From: Trichopria drosophilae
Taxonomy: Eukaryota > Arthropoda > Insecta > Hymenoptera > Diapriidae
Assembly: GCA_030407085.1 (NCBI GenBank)
Contig: CM059586.1
Coordinates: 31,731,501-31,795,500 of the forward strand
Direction: 5' to 3'
DNA length: 64,000 nucleotides
Below, one piece after another: positions 1 through 13,499 of the stretch. Position 1 is the stretch's first letter, and every line of letters starts with the position of its first letter. The notes under the pieces were generated by a model. That model worked only from the letters and a program-made list of their open reading frames with translations. It was not told the origin of the DNA and searched no databases. The translations under genes were made by a program, and so were the position numbers.

Positions 1-870
1 ACCAAATAAAATTATTAATAACACGTTTGTTGTCCTTTATGACATAAAGAAACTATTTTCTTGTTCATAATCTCAGCTTTAATAGTAAAATATCATGTAT
101 AAATCGTGATTTTTTACATAAATTTACTAGAAACCTTTACAAGATGGGATGGCGTCCCTTTTTCAATGGTTTCATCGTGTAGAGCACACCCATAAACATC
201 TAGAAAATGCAATTAATAGCGATTTCAATAACATGGACTGCCACATAGTCACTGTTCAATTTTGTGTTGTTCAAGTGTTAATGTTTTAATTTTGAACGAA
301 GAAGTGAAGATAAAACCAAAATTATCCGTATTTGAATCAGAATATGAATCTTTACTTTCATACGCGGAAGTATATGTCACCAGCTATTTGTAAATGTTTT
401 GAATCCTACGCAACACTTGCGATGAGAAAGTGGATGATTGCTTTTTGATTCTTCTGGAAGTATTTTGTGAGAAATTGTCGATTATTCTGAATCCAAAAAC
501 TTGCGAATGCTGCAACAATAGGGAAGCCCATAAACATACTTGCTGCTTTTGTTTACAAACAAATCGCTCCCGTTCTGCGGTTAGGATAGTAACCTCCGGG
601 TGCCGTTGACATCTATTTGTCATTCAATGCTCCAATAGTAGAATGACATCATTTGATCAGAAATATTGGAAAATATTGCATTCTAGACATCCGAATGCTT
701 ATTCAAAAATTAAGAAATACATTTCAGAGGTATTGGAAATTTCGAATAATTCTGAATAATTTTTGGTTTGCTGAGATAATATATAAGACCCCTGGAAACA
801 TCACTTAAAATATTCTTTTTACCAGCTTTTAATAAATATGTTGTGTAGAATTTACGAAAATATTCGTTAC
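1..870. other. AT-rich noncoding stretch, nothing recognised
   Basis: AT-rich sequence without splice-flanked open frames, inverted repeats or tandem repeats that I could find. A 79-codon minus-strand open frame at 384-623 has no recognisable domain and looks like chance. Confidence 0.5.
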
Positions 871-872
871 TT

Positions 873-992
873 CCCTAGTAGAAATCTGTCCAGTTTTTTT
901 GTTACACTGCCCATTTTTCTTATACCTTTAACACAGGAAAGACAGAAATTGGTCAAAAGTTGGTCCAAAATTGAACTTATTTTCTACCAGGG
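873..992. mobile_element. Short foldback element, CCCTRSTAGAAA termini (copy 1)
   Basis: The left end reads CCCTAGTAGAAA (873-884) and the right end TTTCTACCAGGG (981-992), so the termini are inverted repeats with two differences. The 120-bp interior has no coding capacity. A second segment with the same kind of ends lies at 40,422-40,532 (termini CCATGGTAGAAAAT and ATTTTCTAGTAGGG), which suggests a dispersed family of miniature elements. No clear target-site duplication is visible, so the superfamily is unknown. Confidence 0.5.
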
Positions 993-1114
993 TTAGGATA
1001 TAGAGTTTTACAAAGTCTCTTCCCTCTAAATTTGAAACAGTGAAACTCACTGGGAAACAGTAAATACTAACAAAAAATCAGTGACTATTCAGTTTTTACT
1101 GTTTCATAACTATA

Positions 1115-1292
1115 CAGAGAGAGTTGTAAGAATTACAGAACGAATTTATTTGGCCTTTTGTACATGTTACTGAAAAATACCATAAAATTTATGGAAGTAC
1201 ATTGTAACTACTACGGAACTTTTCAGTCATCCGCATAAAAGGTCCCCATAATTCGTTCTATAATTCTTACAAGAGATCATCATTTTTCCGTG
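1115..1292. mobile_element. TA-flanked MITE, CACGGAAAAA family (copy 1)
   Basis: An inverted repeat of roughly 65 bp per arm. The left arm TTGTAAGAATTACAGAACGA (1124-1143) pairs with the right arm ending CTTACAA at 1266-1272. Similarity continues inward through a shared ACTGAAAA. The right end is TTTTTCCGTG followed by TA (1293-1294), and the left end is TA (1113-1114) followed by a decayed CAGAGAGA. The 47,751-47,956 element has the same outer terminus. TA flanks with short inverted repeats suit a Tc1/mariner-type non-autonomous element; that assignment is inference. Confidence 0.55.
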
Positions 1293-1294
1293 TA

Positions 1295-4200
1295 AGAGCA
1301 ATATCTTAATGAAATAGAATAACTATAAGAATATACTCTCGTATTCGAGCTCTCTAATAGTTTTACTGAAAAAAATATAGAATTGTTGTGATATAGGTAT
1401 AGTTAATAATTTTTTCTATTTATATCAACAATTTCAGCTTTGTGAACTTTGTTTATTTTTTACCTAATTGGACTTTTTGCAAGAGTTTAACGTGTCTAAT
1501 AAGCGCAACTATGCGAGAATACGTCGTGTCAGGACGTCAGTCGAATGCGAGTTCGATGCACCTAGATCTTCCACCGCTGTGACGTGGACGGACGATCCGA
1601 GAGGCCTGACATCAGAAAAACGGAAATGCTCGTCAGACCGGTTGCCACTTTAACGTCCAACCCTTTCCGATCCTTTTCCTTCTTAAGGTGATTGAAGTGA
1701 AAAATAGGCTGTACCTTATCGAGTATCGCGATTGACGACACGCGCTCCGCAAAGGACGGAGAATTTTATTCGTTATTGTCAAACCTGTTTATCTAGATTC
1801 ATCGATTTCATCGTCTGTTTTTATCGAGTCAGCGGTAGAATGGTGTCGTCGTTAAGGTTATGATCGATTGCAACATACGGTGTGCATGAATTGTGACGAG
1901 TCTGAACTGATGTCATTTTATTATCTTTCAAAGCATTTATGACTTACGCGTTTCATTGGGAAATTGCTGTACAATGCCACTTAACGATGTTACTAAATGA
2001 ACTCCTTAAAGGTTTTATCATCTCGACAATCAGCTACTATTTTTTGAACCAGTGAACCAAGGTATGATGAAAAAGGAACTTGAAAGGTCACTGAAATTTT
2101 AAGAATAACTTGTGATCAAATTGTTGCCATTTAGCTGATCATACAGTACTCTTTGTCATGACCTTTATCCACGTATGAATCAGATATTATTGTCGAAACT
2201 ATCAGATAAGTAAAAATACAATTTGAGTAAACTTTTAAATAGTAATGAACATTATAAGGAAATCATTGATGGTTTGATTAAAACACAAAATAAAAAGAAA
2301 AGTAAATTTGTCGTTTTATATTTCTTTACTTGCAAAGTTTACTTTCCAACAATGTCAACTTGTCAAACTGTAAAGTCTACAAAAGCAGATTACAGCATAT
2401 ACCCTGTGAAGAGTGAAGAACATCATAACGAGTAGTATAAAAAAAAGTACGTAGCAGGAAAACACAATGAAAAAAAGGAAACCACAAGTAAAATGAGTGT
2501 CTTCCTCTAGTAACGGCCAGCTGGCGCGCGGCCAGATATTGTACTCGACAATACTCGCTCGAGAAGAAAATTTTCAGGGAGAAACGCACAAATAAATCGC
2601 AAAACCGACGAGCCAAGTGTCCTATACATGGTCACTGAACTTTTCACGGATAACGACAACGTAATAATCGGTTAGTCGCACGGACTTATTTGCCCCGTTA
2701 TATTCCTACTTTCACTAAATTCATTCAGGAAATCGAGAATGAAGAGTATTCGCTGCATTTGAATGTTCATTAAATTCGCCGCATGTCGTATATTCAAACA
2801 ATTATTTCCACCCGACATTTCATTCATTGTTACCGGTGCGAGAGAGGACGTGCATAATTATTGTTTCATTCTTGGTCGTCATGCTATTTTTTTCAGGCGT
2901 CCTTCGATGGATTGGTCAATTTCTTTTTTCGACAATTTCATGGCAGATGTCTTTTAATACGCAATTTTAAATTAGCATTGAAAATGATTTTGTTACAGAA
3001 GGTAAGGTATTACAAAATATATATTCGGTACACGACTGGCGTCAGAGATTCTCTGTATAAGGAAGGCAAATAATATACGCCTTTCGACATTAAATTAAAT
3101 AATCAAACATTGGTAATCATGACTTAGCAAGGTCCTACTATATAACCTTGGATTATTCTCACACAATGCTTTTATATTCTAATAAATCCTTCACAATTAT
3201 ATGGTTATTGAACTGATTTGAGATATTGAAGAGGACAAGGATGACGTACTCTGATTGCAGAATACAAATAAAAATTGTCTATTGCACTACAATGTCGTCG
3301 AAAATAATCGTCTAATTATCCGTCGTCATAATCAATTTTAGTTTATCATCATCCGATATCGTGCAGGGAGATCTTTCGGCATCATCCTACGTCGTATTAT
3401 ACATATTCTTCACTTTATCCGCATCAAGGTCATCGTCAGTATCATCAGCCATCATATTACCATTGCTTTCCGTCACCATTTAACGTTTATTAGTTAACAT
3501 CAGAAATAAGTACTAAGAACAAAATATTAGGTTTTATTATTTCAGATAATATTTCGTCAGATGTGGAATCAGGAGTAGATGAAGGCTATCAGATGCCGGC
3601 AAAGGTATATGGAATATGTCTGTCTAGTCAAATACGACTTGAAATAATCCTGAAAGATCTTGACTGATCAAGATACACAGACTGGTTTAGCTGCACCTGA
3701 AGGCTGGTTTTTAGCATAAGGCCGTTTTCGGTTTTACAATTTCATTTTGAAATGTTGGTTTATTTGACATAATTAAGTTGCAGTCCTCTACGCAGTATTT
3801 AATACAATAATTTCTTCTGAACTTTGAGGTTACAAAGTAGTTCTAAACATAACTTAACCTTTAAATACTACCTTTATTTAAAGTCAAAAGTTCAGTTCAA
3901 AACGGTTTATATCATTTTTAACAGTACAAATGATTGGTTCACATAAGGTTCCTCGCAGTGGTGGTCTAAGCAAAGAGTTTTTTTGTCCGATATGTTGACT
4001 TCGTCGGTGATGGGAACGCCATTAAAGAATCTCACGTTGGTAACCATATGTTCGCGAGCATGAACTACCCGCGAATTTTTGTTGTATCGTGGTTCAAGAT
4101 CGTTACGCACGCCTCGCGTAATGGAGCTTCTCACACGTTGCCTTTACCATGAAGTTTTATGATGCGTTTCACGAGGGGTCTTTGAAGTCCATCAGGATAG

Positions 4201-4760
4201 TACCCGTAGTCTTCAGAAAAATAAAGTTTCCATCATGACTTTTGTTGGCTGCTGACGCGATAAATATTTATTCGATGAAAACGTTCACGACCGTTTCCAT
4301 CCCGAGGGAGAAGCAAAAAATGATAGACTTGTTTCATGTACGGCATAACAGAGTTGTTTATTTTTCAAATGAGTGAATGGTGATTGACAAAAAATGTAAG
4401 TCATAAAATGGGTATTATTATGTAATAGTATCCGTTTGACTCATCGACATAATGTTCGATTCTAAAAATTCAGTTGCCATAGCATTTTTTTGACTAATTA
4501 ATTTTTCTGGTTTCCTATACTTTATGACATTTATGAGGGTTAATGTATTTTAAGACTGTTCTAAACGATGCTTGCGGATGTATTATAGCTTGGTGTGTTG
4601 AATTAATGAGACGAGATTCTGTGGATATTGATAGACACTAGGGCGCTAGTTGTATGATCCAAATAGTAAGATCCAAAGTGAATATTTTACAGTAAAATTT
4701 GAGTTGTTGTTTTCAATGTCTATTTCAATGTTGTAATTATTTCTAATTTTAGAAAAACCC
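1295..4760. other. Unique noncoding DNA with GC-richer patches
   Basis: Mostly AT-rich. A CpG-containing patch at about 1,480-1,790 carries a 61-codon open frame with no recognised domain. Another patch at about 3,950-4,150 is open on the minus strand for 75 codons, also unrecognised. A GGCCAGCTGG...GGCCAG block sits at 2,516-2,535. At 2,990-3,007 a plus-strand TTTTGTTACAG is followed by AAG and then GTAAGG, a splice-like juxtaposition that is weaker than the one near 22.46 kb. Confidence 0.4.
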
Positions 4761-4849
4761 TTTGCCTTTTTCTGCCTTGCTGCGGGGATGGAGAATAGCT
4801 TTCGGATTATTTAATACAAGAAACCGATCAACAATTTAATTTATAATTT

Positions 4850-5520
4850 TTGCCAACCTCTAAACGAGCCAGTCCACCCTCTATAAAGACCATATTTTAC
4901 AAATTTTACGTTTTTGAAATTAGTATAACTTTTTATTTTACCAGCCAAACCGTACGGAACCTAGATAGAATTGTTTATTTATGTCCTTAAAAGTAGTAGA
5001 AATCGATGAACAATTGGTGGGTAATAGTCTCTACCTTTTATTTTATTTATTAGTGCGTAATTTTCGTTTATTTGTTATGTTTGGCTAGCTTTTACGCAAG
5101 GCAGCCAAACCTACTTATTTTTGTTAAAATATAGGAATCCATTGGACGACACCCTATATTCTGTGGGTCATCTTTTAGCAACAAATGAGTAACAATTAGC
5201 TGTGTACGTGATTTTTCCATAGAGGAAATGTTGTTGCATGTTTTTAGCTATGTTTGGCTAGCTTTTATGAAAGCTATTGAGCAACAAATGTTAGCCCTAG
5301 TTTGGTTCGGTTTGGCCATAGGTGCTCGGCCAGCTTTTGGCACCTGGTAGGAAAGCAATTTGTACATCTAATCCTCCTGAGGATGTCTTCAGAAGTTCTT
5401 CAGCGTTTATCTTCTTCGTGACATCTACGATATAAGGATGTCCTGAAGATATTAATAGGACCATAAGCGAGGTAATTTACTTAGAAACACCTGGGGATGT
5501 CCTCAAACTGAATAGGAGTA
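4850..5520. repeat. Diverged low-copy internal repeats
   Basis: The phrase TTTGGCTAGCTTTTA appears near 5,080 and 5,256, with weaker versions near 5,315-5,340. It is followed by several GGATGTC blocks (about 5,381, 5,438 and 5,493). The copies are too diverged to define a unit length or an element boundary. This may be an old foldback or tandem element. Confidence 0.35.
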
Positions 5521-8150
5521 CATTTCCATTTTCGGTATATGTATTTCTTTGTCGTGGGTAAAAGTTTCGTGCAATGAAGACAAGAAACCAGACAGAGAAT
5601 AGCTATATGTTTATATTACTTCAATTCGTAAACAGTAGAACTTCGCCGAATTCGTCGAAAACATTGTTGAATCGGAGGTCACTTAGGGCTTCAAGAATGT
5701 CCTCTGTGTTTCCATACTTTAAAATTAATTATAAAATATTTATAATATAGAAAGATGTGTTTGAGAATGTTTGATATTTGAGGAAATTTAATTTATGTCT
5801 CATGAGCATTACTTATATTATATATTTATTTTTTTTTGTTTTGTTTTATTATACTGCAATGAAAACATTACAAACACATTATAAATCTTAGAATCTCGTA
5901 CGGTTATGGTTTCTTCGACGGTCGTGAGACTAATTACTAAATATCTTTAATGTTTACACAGTATTGAAAAACCAATTTTAAATAAGTTTTATTGATAATT
6001 ATTCTATGATGTAAGAAACTAATATGTTTAAAAACTATAATATATAAGTATAATTTTTAAAATTATAAACAAAACTGATAAATTATTTTGAGTCACAATG
6101 AACTTTCTATTGCAAAAAGTAGATAAATCGGTTGGTGTTGTCTCTGAAATCATTTGATATATAAACAAAATGACAGACTAATTAGACCTGAACATATATG
6201 TTTTTTGTTCGTATTGAGTTACATCCTGTGTTTTTGTGACGTTTTCAATGTATGGTGGTGAATGTTAGAATTGTTTGACGTTTTCTATACCACAGGATAA
6301 TCGTAATTAATTACTAAAAGAGAACAATAAATAGTGCGTTTTAAACCAGAGACAAACTAAAACATTAATATACATTCTAAACGAAAATTATTTCAGGCTT
6401 GATAAAGCAAATTACAATATACTTTTATATATTTTTCATGTTTGCTTTCCATAATATTTCATGCAGAATAATTCCATTAAATTAAAAAATTAACGATGTG
6501 TAATAATTGCTAGTAAATAATTTTTATCGATATAATATTAACTAGTAATAAGGAAAGTTTCAGTAATAAAATATGAATAATTGTCAGATATAGAGAAAGG
6601 ATTATTATCTATGGAAAATTTAGAAATCTGCATTCATCAATTCTTAATGCCATGAATCTGAAGCTCTACTATATAGTAGAATAAAAAAATTTATCATATT
6701 TTAAAATAAATAAATTATATAAGGAAAAGATTGTATCAATATGAAAGCTTGCTTCACACGTAAAAAATTAAAAAGAGAAAAGCAATCAATAGCTATTAAT
6801 TGTTGTTGAATTCATACTTTTTGCAGCCATTTCTTAACAAGGTTAATAAGGATTAATAACATGATTTTAACATTTGAATAATTAATTCATGATCATAAAG
6901 AACCTTGATGGACCTAGTAATTTTTTCCAGACACTTAACAAAAATAAAACATTCACAAGTTACGAATTTTCTCAATTAAAGATGCAATTTTGGATTTTGA
7001 GGTTATGCCTTATAGGCTGTAAGGCGTCACTTATTATTCCGCCGATTTCCGCCATTATTTCATTTCTTTTTTTTCATATTGGCAGCTAAAGTTAGGTGGT
7101 TATCAAAAAATGAATTTCATATACGAAGAGAGCACACATGAAGGCCATCAAATAAAAATTGAAGTTAAGGCAGTCCGGTGGTAGCTTCTTAATCGAACGT
7201 GATTAAATACGAAATCATTTTGTGTAATTCTAGATATTTTACTTTTGTTTAGAGATCTAAAAACATTAAAGAATTTAAAATTGGTGTCATCGACCTGGTT
7301 ATATAATATAGGGCGTTGTGCAGTGTTTTCAAATTACTATTTTATATTAAAATGTCAAAAAATTATAACATAAATAAAAATATAAACAATTTTTTATTGG
7401 AATAAACATTATTAGAAGATACTTCAGTAAAAAAAAGGCTGCATTCCTGTTTCTATCCAGACCTTCGATTAACGGTGTGCCGACCTTCCATGGTTTAAAC
7501 ACTCCCGGAGTCAAATGTCACACGACTTGCACTTGTGCGTACTGTCGCGTTCCGGACATTCTTGCAACGACCATAAAAGCTTTAATTTGCGGCGCTTGCA
7601 AAATTCAATTCGGCGTAAAATCGTCGGTAAATAACAATTATGTGCACTATTACGAAAGCAATATTTTTTTAATGCTTCGATATTGACATTTTTATGTATA
7701 AATAATTTGGAAATTATAATGAAAAAAATCATCAACTAAATGAGATATTTAATAAGCAATAAAGAGTGAGTACATGCAAAGATATTAGTGCAGGCAATAA
7801 ACAAAATTCGCTATTCGTCAAGTCCAATCTGAAACTAGGAAATATTAAAGAAAAAAATAACTCCAACATGGGGAAGTGTCCTTGATTATAAAAAATTTGA
7901 CCATAATGTCTGAGGACTAAAACTAAAAAAAAAGTTATAGGAGACTTCGACGGTATAATTGACAACTTTGTTGATATTGTTAAGAAAGAACTCGAGTTTT
8001 TGAATATTCTACAAGAATCCTCAGATTTTGCAAATTTCTACTTTGCCCAGATGTAAATGAAACATAAAAAGGCTTCTAGTTCCTTCTAAAGTAGGAGCTT
8101 TGAATTGTTTGAACTGTCATATGAACGACCAATTTCCTGCATTCCTGACG
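5521..8150. other. AT-rich noncoding DNA
   Basis: Very AT-rich between about 5,700 and 7,430 with nothing recognised. A GC-richer patch at 7,450-7,690 is open for 69 codons on the plus strand and 74 on the minus strand. Neither frame shows a known domain, so it is listed as an island and not a gene. Confidence 0.4.
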
Positions 8151-8480
8151 CTTGGTTGCTTAGTACTTCCGGTACGTGACGGACGCCGACGACGTTGGCG
8201 AGAATGAGAATTCCGCTCTGAAGCTTGTCGTAGCCCGCCGTCGCCTTACTTTTTTCCACGTCGTGTCACACCTGCAGAAAATGCAAATGCCGCGAATCGC
8301 CTTAATAGGAATTTTCACACGGTTCCCGCGAGGCTGTGAGAAATCAACGAGGAAAAAGGCTCTTCCTGCGTTGCCCTCAAGGAGGGTCGAGCGACAATGG
8401 AATTTGCGTTTTCCGTCACGGATCCGCAATAACCGGAAGCCTCCTATTTCAATGTACTTTGCGCCTTGAGCTATTTATTT
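8150..8480. other. CpG-rich unique island
   Basis: A compact GC-rich block in AT-rich surroundings, open on both strands (97 codons plus at 8,176-8,469; 89 codons minus at 8,160-8,429). The overlapping antisense frames are expected when stop codons are rare in GC-rich DNA, and I see no domain in either. A splice-like TTTTCTGCAG/GTGTGA is present on the minus strand near 8,271, with a poor donor. It is a candidate conserved element; whether regulatory or exonic is undecided. Confidence 0.35.
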
Positions 8481-9689
8481 GCTCTTGTGTTTGATTCCAG
8501 TGTGAGCATAGAAGCCGATGAACCATAAGTGATTATGGTTATGCATGAGTTATAACCGTTCGGTTCCATGGTATGATCCGCATCGTTTTATAGTTCAAGA
8601 CACAATTAACATTTTTGAGAATGTTTAATACCACATATGAAAGTGCCATTAATTAAAAACCTGCTTAGAACCGCAAAAAGGCTCGGAGTTTATTCACATA
8701 CTGCTTGGACTGACTTGACAACATTCTCGAATAGAAGACATGTGGTTTGGACTTAAACATTTGAACGCAATAGTACGGAGGTGGCACTAGTCGACTTTTT
8801 CGTGTAACTTTATTGTGGCCAAAGAATTAATCCGCTTAGAGGCATTAGTAGCGACTGCGAGCCCCCTATTCCTCATACTTGCCCCTCCTACTCTTGCTCT
8901 TCCGATTTAGAGAAGCATATTGTGGAGAGGGAGGGATAACCAGAAGACATTAGTGGAATCATACACATAAGGTCGTCTTAATTTTTTTTCAATAACGAAA
9001 CATAAAATCCCATATTTGTTCTTTTAGGACAATACTGTGTTTCCCCAGTCATGTACACCTAAAAACTTCAATGTCAAACTACCAAACTACATCTCTAATC
9101 CACCAAACTAGACTTTCATAGAGAATAGCTAGGTCCAGATTCTTGTTGACAAAAAACAACTTCAGAAAGATATAAAGCAATCATTCTAATAGTAAATATC
9201 TTGGGTTTAATCGCTGGGAATCCTCTACTGGAAAAGATAAAAACGACTCTTTCGTGACTAAAAAATATGGAAATGTTTGTATACATCGTTTATTCTTAAT
9301 GATTTCGATGTGACATTGTGATTCATGAAACTGACATTTCCCGGGATCTCTGTCCCTTTGACCACCCGCATGTTTGATAATGAAGATGACATATAGTGGT
9401 GGCGATGGCGGATCAGTTTCTGAAAGCGTTTCTTTGTACCTAAATAAAGCAGTAATACTGATGGACATGGCAATGTAAATATCTAAATCTCAATTGCCAT
9501 TAGAAACGATCTATTTGAAGAAATAACTTTGTTGGATATGAAAATGCTTGCATGGAATTGATAAGTTTGGTTCAAAAGATCGCGAAAATGTGATCGCAAC
9601 TATTTTTGTACTTTTGTCAATTGTGATAATCAGAGTTTGCAATCAAAATGATAATAAAGACAAAGGTGGCATTGTTTGCAGTAATCTTG

Positions 9690-10400
9690 CTCCCAAGAAA
9701 CTTGTGCGTTATTGCTTAGATGGGATTTTTCCGGTGCAAGTCGAGCGCAACGGACTTGCATAGTGCGTGGAAGATAGATATAATTACGCACTTTCGCCCC
9801 TTGACGAGCATCTCCGCAGCAAGTGGAAATACGCATTTTCATGACTCGTTCTTCCGCGTGTAATTATGCCAGTGCAACGCTCATTAGGTACGACATTGGT
9901 ATCTTCCAGAGATCTCCTCCCCTGTGACGCACTTTACATGCGGGAGGTAGAAACAAAGGGACTTTTCGAAATCGTTTTCCTTATAAATCCCTACTTCCTA
10001 CACGACCTTTGCATTGTTTCTGCGTAAAGAGTTGTTCTTTGCTCTTCTTTGTCTTAATTAAGGTATAAGTAGGACATTCCATCAAGGGAATTGCCAAGCA
10101 AGAAATGGATGATTGTCCGCGGGTCGCTTCGAGGCGATGCTAAGAAAAACGATAAATTGATGCGATTACTTAAATAAAAGGTTCTCTCGTAATTGTTACG
10201 TGCAGAGATTTAATTAACCCATGTCGTTATCGCATATGATCGCGGGCAATTAAAAAATGTTGTCTAATCTGTCAATGTCATCCTGCTTCACCAGACACTC
10301 GGATCGGAGATATATCTCGCTGCGGCGCCATAAAAGTGGATACGTTCCACAAACGAATTATCATCTAAATTGTTGGCACGTTGATTGCGGATCCATTGTC
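9690..10400. promoter_or_regulatory. Candidate cis-regulatory island
   Basis: About 700 bp of mixed-composition, apparently unique DNA without splice-flanked open frames. It holds motifs typical of developmental enhancers, including TTTAATTAAC near 10,209 (homeodomain core) and CATATG at 10,233-10,238 (E-box). CpGs are retained, unlike in the AT-rich flanks. The regulatory reading is inference from composition and motifs only; short motifs of this kind also occur by chance. Confidence 0.25.
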
Positions 10401-13400
10401 GGCGTACAATGAGAATCTGCGAGAAAAAAATGAAGATAAGATAATAGTTTTAAAAGGATGCGCTAATCGCTTTTTACCAACTTTGTTTCAGTTTGGAATC
10501 ACCAAAGACATGTTTCATTTGTGGTTGAAGTTCCAAAGCCTTTGCTTTTGGATACAAGAATCCAAAACTCTGTCACTATTTATTATACATAAAGACTGCA
10601 ACACGAGGAGTTTTATGTCATTAACTGCAGCGGGAACTATTTTGGCGGATTTTTTCCTAAAATCTTAATCAGCTAAATTCATAATCAATGACACAAGGAA
10701 TCTCTAGAATCCAATGTTAAAGAGACTTCAATAAATAAGAAAAAGTATATTATTAATGTCACTAATATGTATTGAATTGTGCTTACGCAGTTTCATATAG
10801 TGCACTAATATTTTTTGTTCATTCGGTACATGATAATAGAATATCTTCATTAATTTGTCATAATTAAGTATTATATATTGTTTTTTGCTTTTTAATAAAA
10901 GAAAGTTTTAATAATATTTGTAAGTAAACTGTTTAAGAATTTATTAAGCTCATATTAAGTACTTCGGAACGAATTGCGGAGAATTATCCAGTGTGATCAA
11001 TCATGTTTTAAGTAAGAGATTACTCTTTTAATAAAATATACCGACCATTTATTGCTGACACGACTGCGTAGTTATATTTATAGATTCTCCGGTAATCGAG
11101 AAATTTGTACTAATTTTCACACGTGTAAGTTTGTAAATTGTAACAAATTGTAAATTTACAGTTTGAAAGATGAATACTTAAAAAAATATTTTTCATGCTA
11201 ATTACCGAATTAGCCTGAAACAAAAACTGGACTGAGCTGTCAAAAAAAATTACTGAACTTCATAAAATATTTTAAATATTACTGAAATATTAAAAAAATA
11301 GTGTAGAAAATTGGACCGGGCCACGGACTAAGTTCAAATAGGTTAACTAACTAATAAGAACGTCTCTTGTCACATTTCCGCGTGTGGAGACAGAACCCGA
11401 GTAGCCTCATCGGATCCCAGTCGGTTCACATGAATTGAATCCGAATCGCTGGTATAATCTAGTTTGATTATGTACATTGCTAAATTAATAGAAACTTAAT
11501 TTTTTTTACTAAAAGATATTTTCAGCGCTTCTGCGATGAATTGCGCAGTTCATCAACGAACTTTTAATAAAGACAAAACTTAAGTATTAAAAAAAAACAG
11601 TTTCTGTAACGAATGCGAACAAAGCTGTTTACACTCCTAGCGGTAACAAGAGGAACTAACAATGTAAACACTGACTGAGTTGTATTCGTGATCCATCCAA
11701 ATTACTTTTATATTTGATCTGAATGAGACAGACAACGGATTTCAATGGTATTGCCTCATTTATGATGTTAACTCTTTAAGAGTGAATTTTCATTCTAGAT
11801 AGAGCTGGTTTTCACTCATTAAGAGTGATATTCACTCTTTAAATAGAGTGGCTAAGTGAATTCTAACTCCAAGGAATTTAGAGAGTCTTTCGTTTTATTG
11901 TACCCGAGAAATAGATTATTCTAAGTTATTATAAGATTTTTTAAAAGACTTTCTTAACAAAAAACTCATGTTTTTCAGATGGTTTCAGATGGTTTTAGTT
12001 TTAAACAAGTCTTGTAATTTATATAAGGAAATATTCATCCATGTAGTAGTGTAAGACTGTCTATAAAAGAACTATAGTGCAAGCAATTTTAAAAATCAGA
12101 AATCAATTATTACATACAACGGACTTTCTATTGAGGTGATAAAAGTTTTGGTACACTTTGCTTCTTTTTTTCCTGGGAAGAAAACGTATAATAAATATGT
12201 ATGATTAAAATTTTGGATCGGTTCTTACTATATTCTTATTCGATCTACTTAATTCTATTGGTAACATTCCATTACTATCGTTGCGTGTCTACAGTTATCC
12301 CTGGTTCATCTACCTATATTTTTCTCTAATAATGTATTATTAGGTTTCATTTCGAATATCTGACAGATTAGCTCAAACTCTAAAGGTAGATAATTATTAA
12401 TTTCTACATAGAGCTAAACTTTTTTTGACCAATTGCATATCAAATGTGGATCGAATAGATGATAAATTTTTATGACTGCTGGCACGTGGATTCGGACACT
12501 AGCGAACCTCCAGAGTTTCCGATATTACAATGATGTTTTTGGCAAACACCCTATCATGAGAAAAGTAAACAGATTTGTTCGATAAAAATGGTGGTTCAAT
12601 ACCGTGTGGTGATATCTGATTCGATGTGAAAAGACAAGGTATACACTGTATTCCTCGTGAAAGAGATTCGCAGTGAAGTCAACATTACGTCGAGGCAATA
12701 AAGATACTATAAACCGTTCCTTTAGAGCTTGAAACCCGCACGATGGTCTTTCTCCATAGTAATGCCTTACTAGGAAGCGTAAGATCATCCCAAACAAAAT
12801 TTGCCCTGCGATCGTAAATATGAACTATACTGCCGCGTGTCGATGAACCCGGTATACATATACATAAAATACACTATCTACGGAAACCTTTGTTCGTCTT
12901 TTAAATGACCCGTTAAACAAAGTAATTGCCTTTCACATTAAACTAGGTTTTTTCATACGCTATTAATATTGAACAGTTAACCTCAAATTCAATTCTACTT
13001 TAGATTTATAATTGTTGACAATAACGACATTATTTTCCTATCTGATTTTAGTTATTTTTTTATATCTATGTCGTTAAGTTTGATTAGCCATCTTTGCAAA
13101 GCAACTACAATCTTAGATAATAGGAATTTGTGCTTTTGTTTTTTTTGTAATACCATATCCTCCCATTATTGTGAAATATTTTTTTTTCTGAAAAAATTAC
13201 TGATCAAAGTTTGAATAATAACAAACAAATATATCAGTTAAAAGCTGGATCGACTCATCACAAGTTTTATAATTTCCTTAAGATAGTTCTAGAGTCCTTC
13301 GTTGGCAAGGCAGTAATCTATTGTAAAAATGTAAATTAAAAAAGACAAACGCTTTTTGAAAAGTTAGGCCCTGTATTTGCGCTCAACCATTATAGCGAGG

Positions 13401-13430
13401 ATCTCATAAAAAATACCAAAGATCTTTATT
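10401..13430. other. AT-rich noncoding DNA with short palindromes
   Basis: Mostly featureless. Around 11,768-11,860 the motif ACTCTTTAAGAGTGA and close variants recur, each nearly palindromic, which may be a decayed foldback element. A 95-codon open frame at 10,381-10,668 and a 90-codon minus frame at 12,525-12,797 have no recognisable features. Confidence 0.4.
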
Positions 13431-13435
13431 GGGAA

Positions 13436-13495
13436 TTGACCGAGAATTTTCGGAAATAGATCATTTTTTGTTTATTTCCAAAAATTCTCGTTCAA
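13436..13495. repeat. Inverted repeat, about 24-bp arms
   Basis: The left arm at 13,436-13,458 (TTGACCGAGAATTTTCGGAA...) is matched in reverse complement by 13,472-13,495 (...AAAAATTCTCGTTCAA) with few differences and a loop of about 13 bases. CATAAAAAAT-like sequence lies outside both arms, so the element could extend to about 13,400-13,520. Probably a remnant of a very small foldback transposon. Confidence 0.5.
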
Positions 13496-13499
13496 TTTT

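Noticed and set aside
2990..3007. TTTTGTTACAG-AAG-GTAAGG as a 3-nt microexon or recursive site
   Set aside because: Such junctions are expected now and then by chance in AT-rich DNA; the tract is short and on the opposite strand to the better site.
6226..6298. ATCCTGTG...CACAGGAT as a small transposon
   Set aside because: Only about 8 bp of terminal match is clear and the inner similarity is poor, so it is likely chance.
8160..8469. Overlapping plus (97 codons) and minus (89 codons) frames
   Set aside because: The antisense pairing of open frames is explained by low stop-codon density in a GC-rich block.
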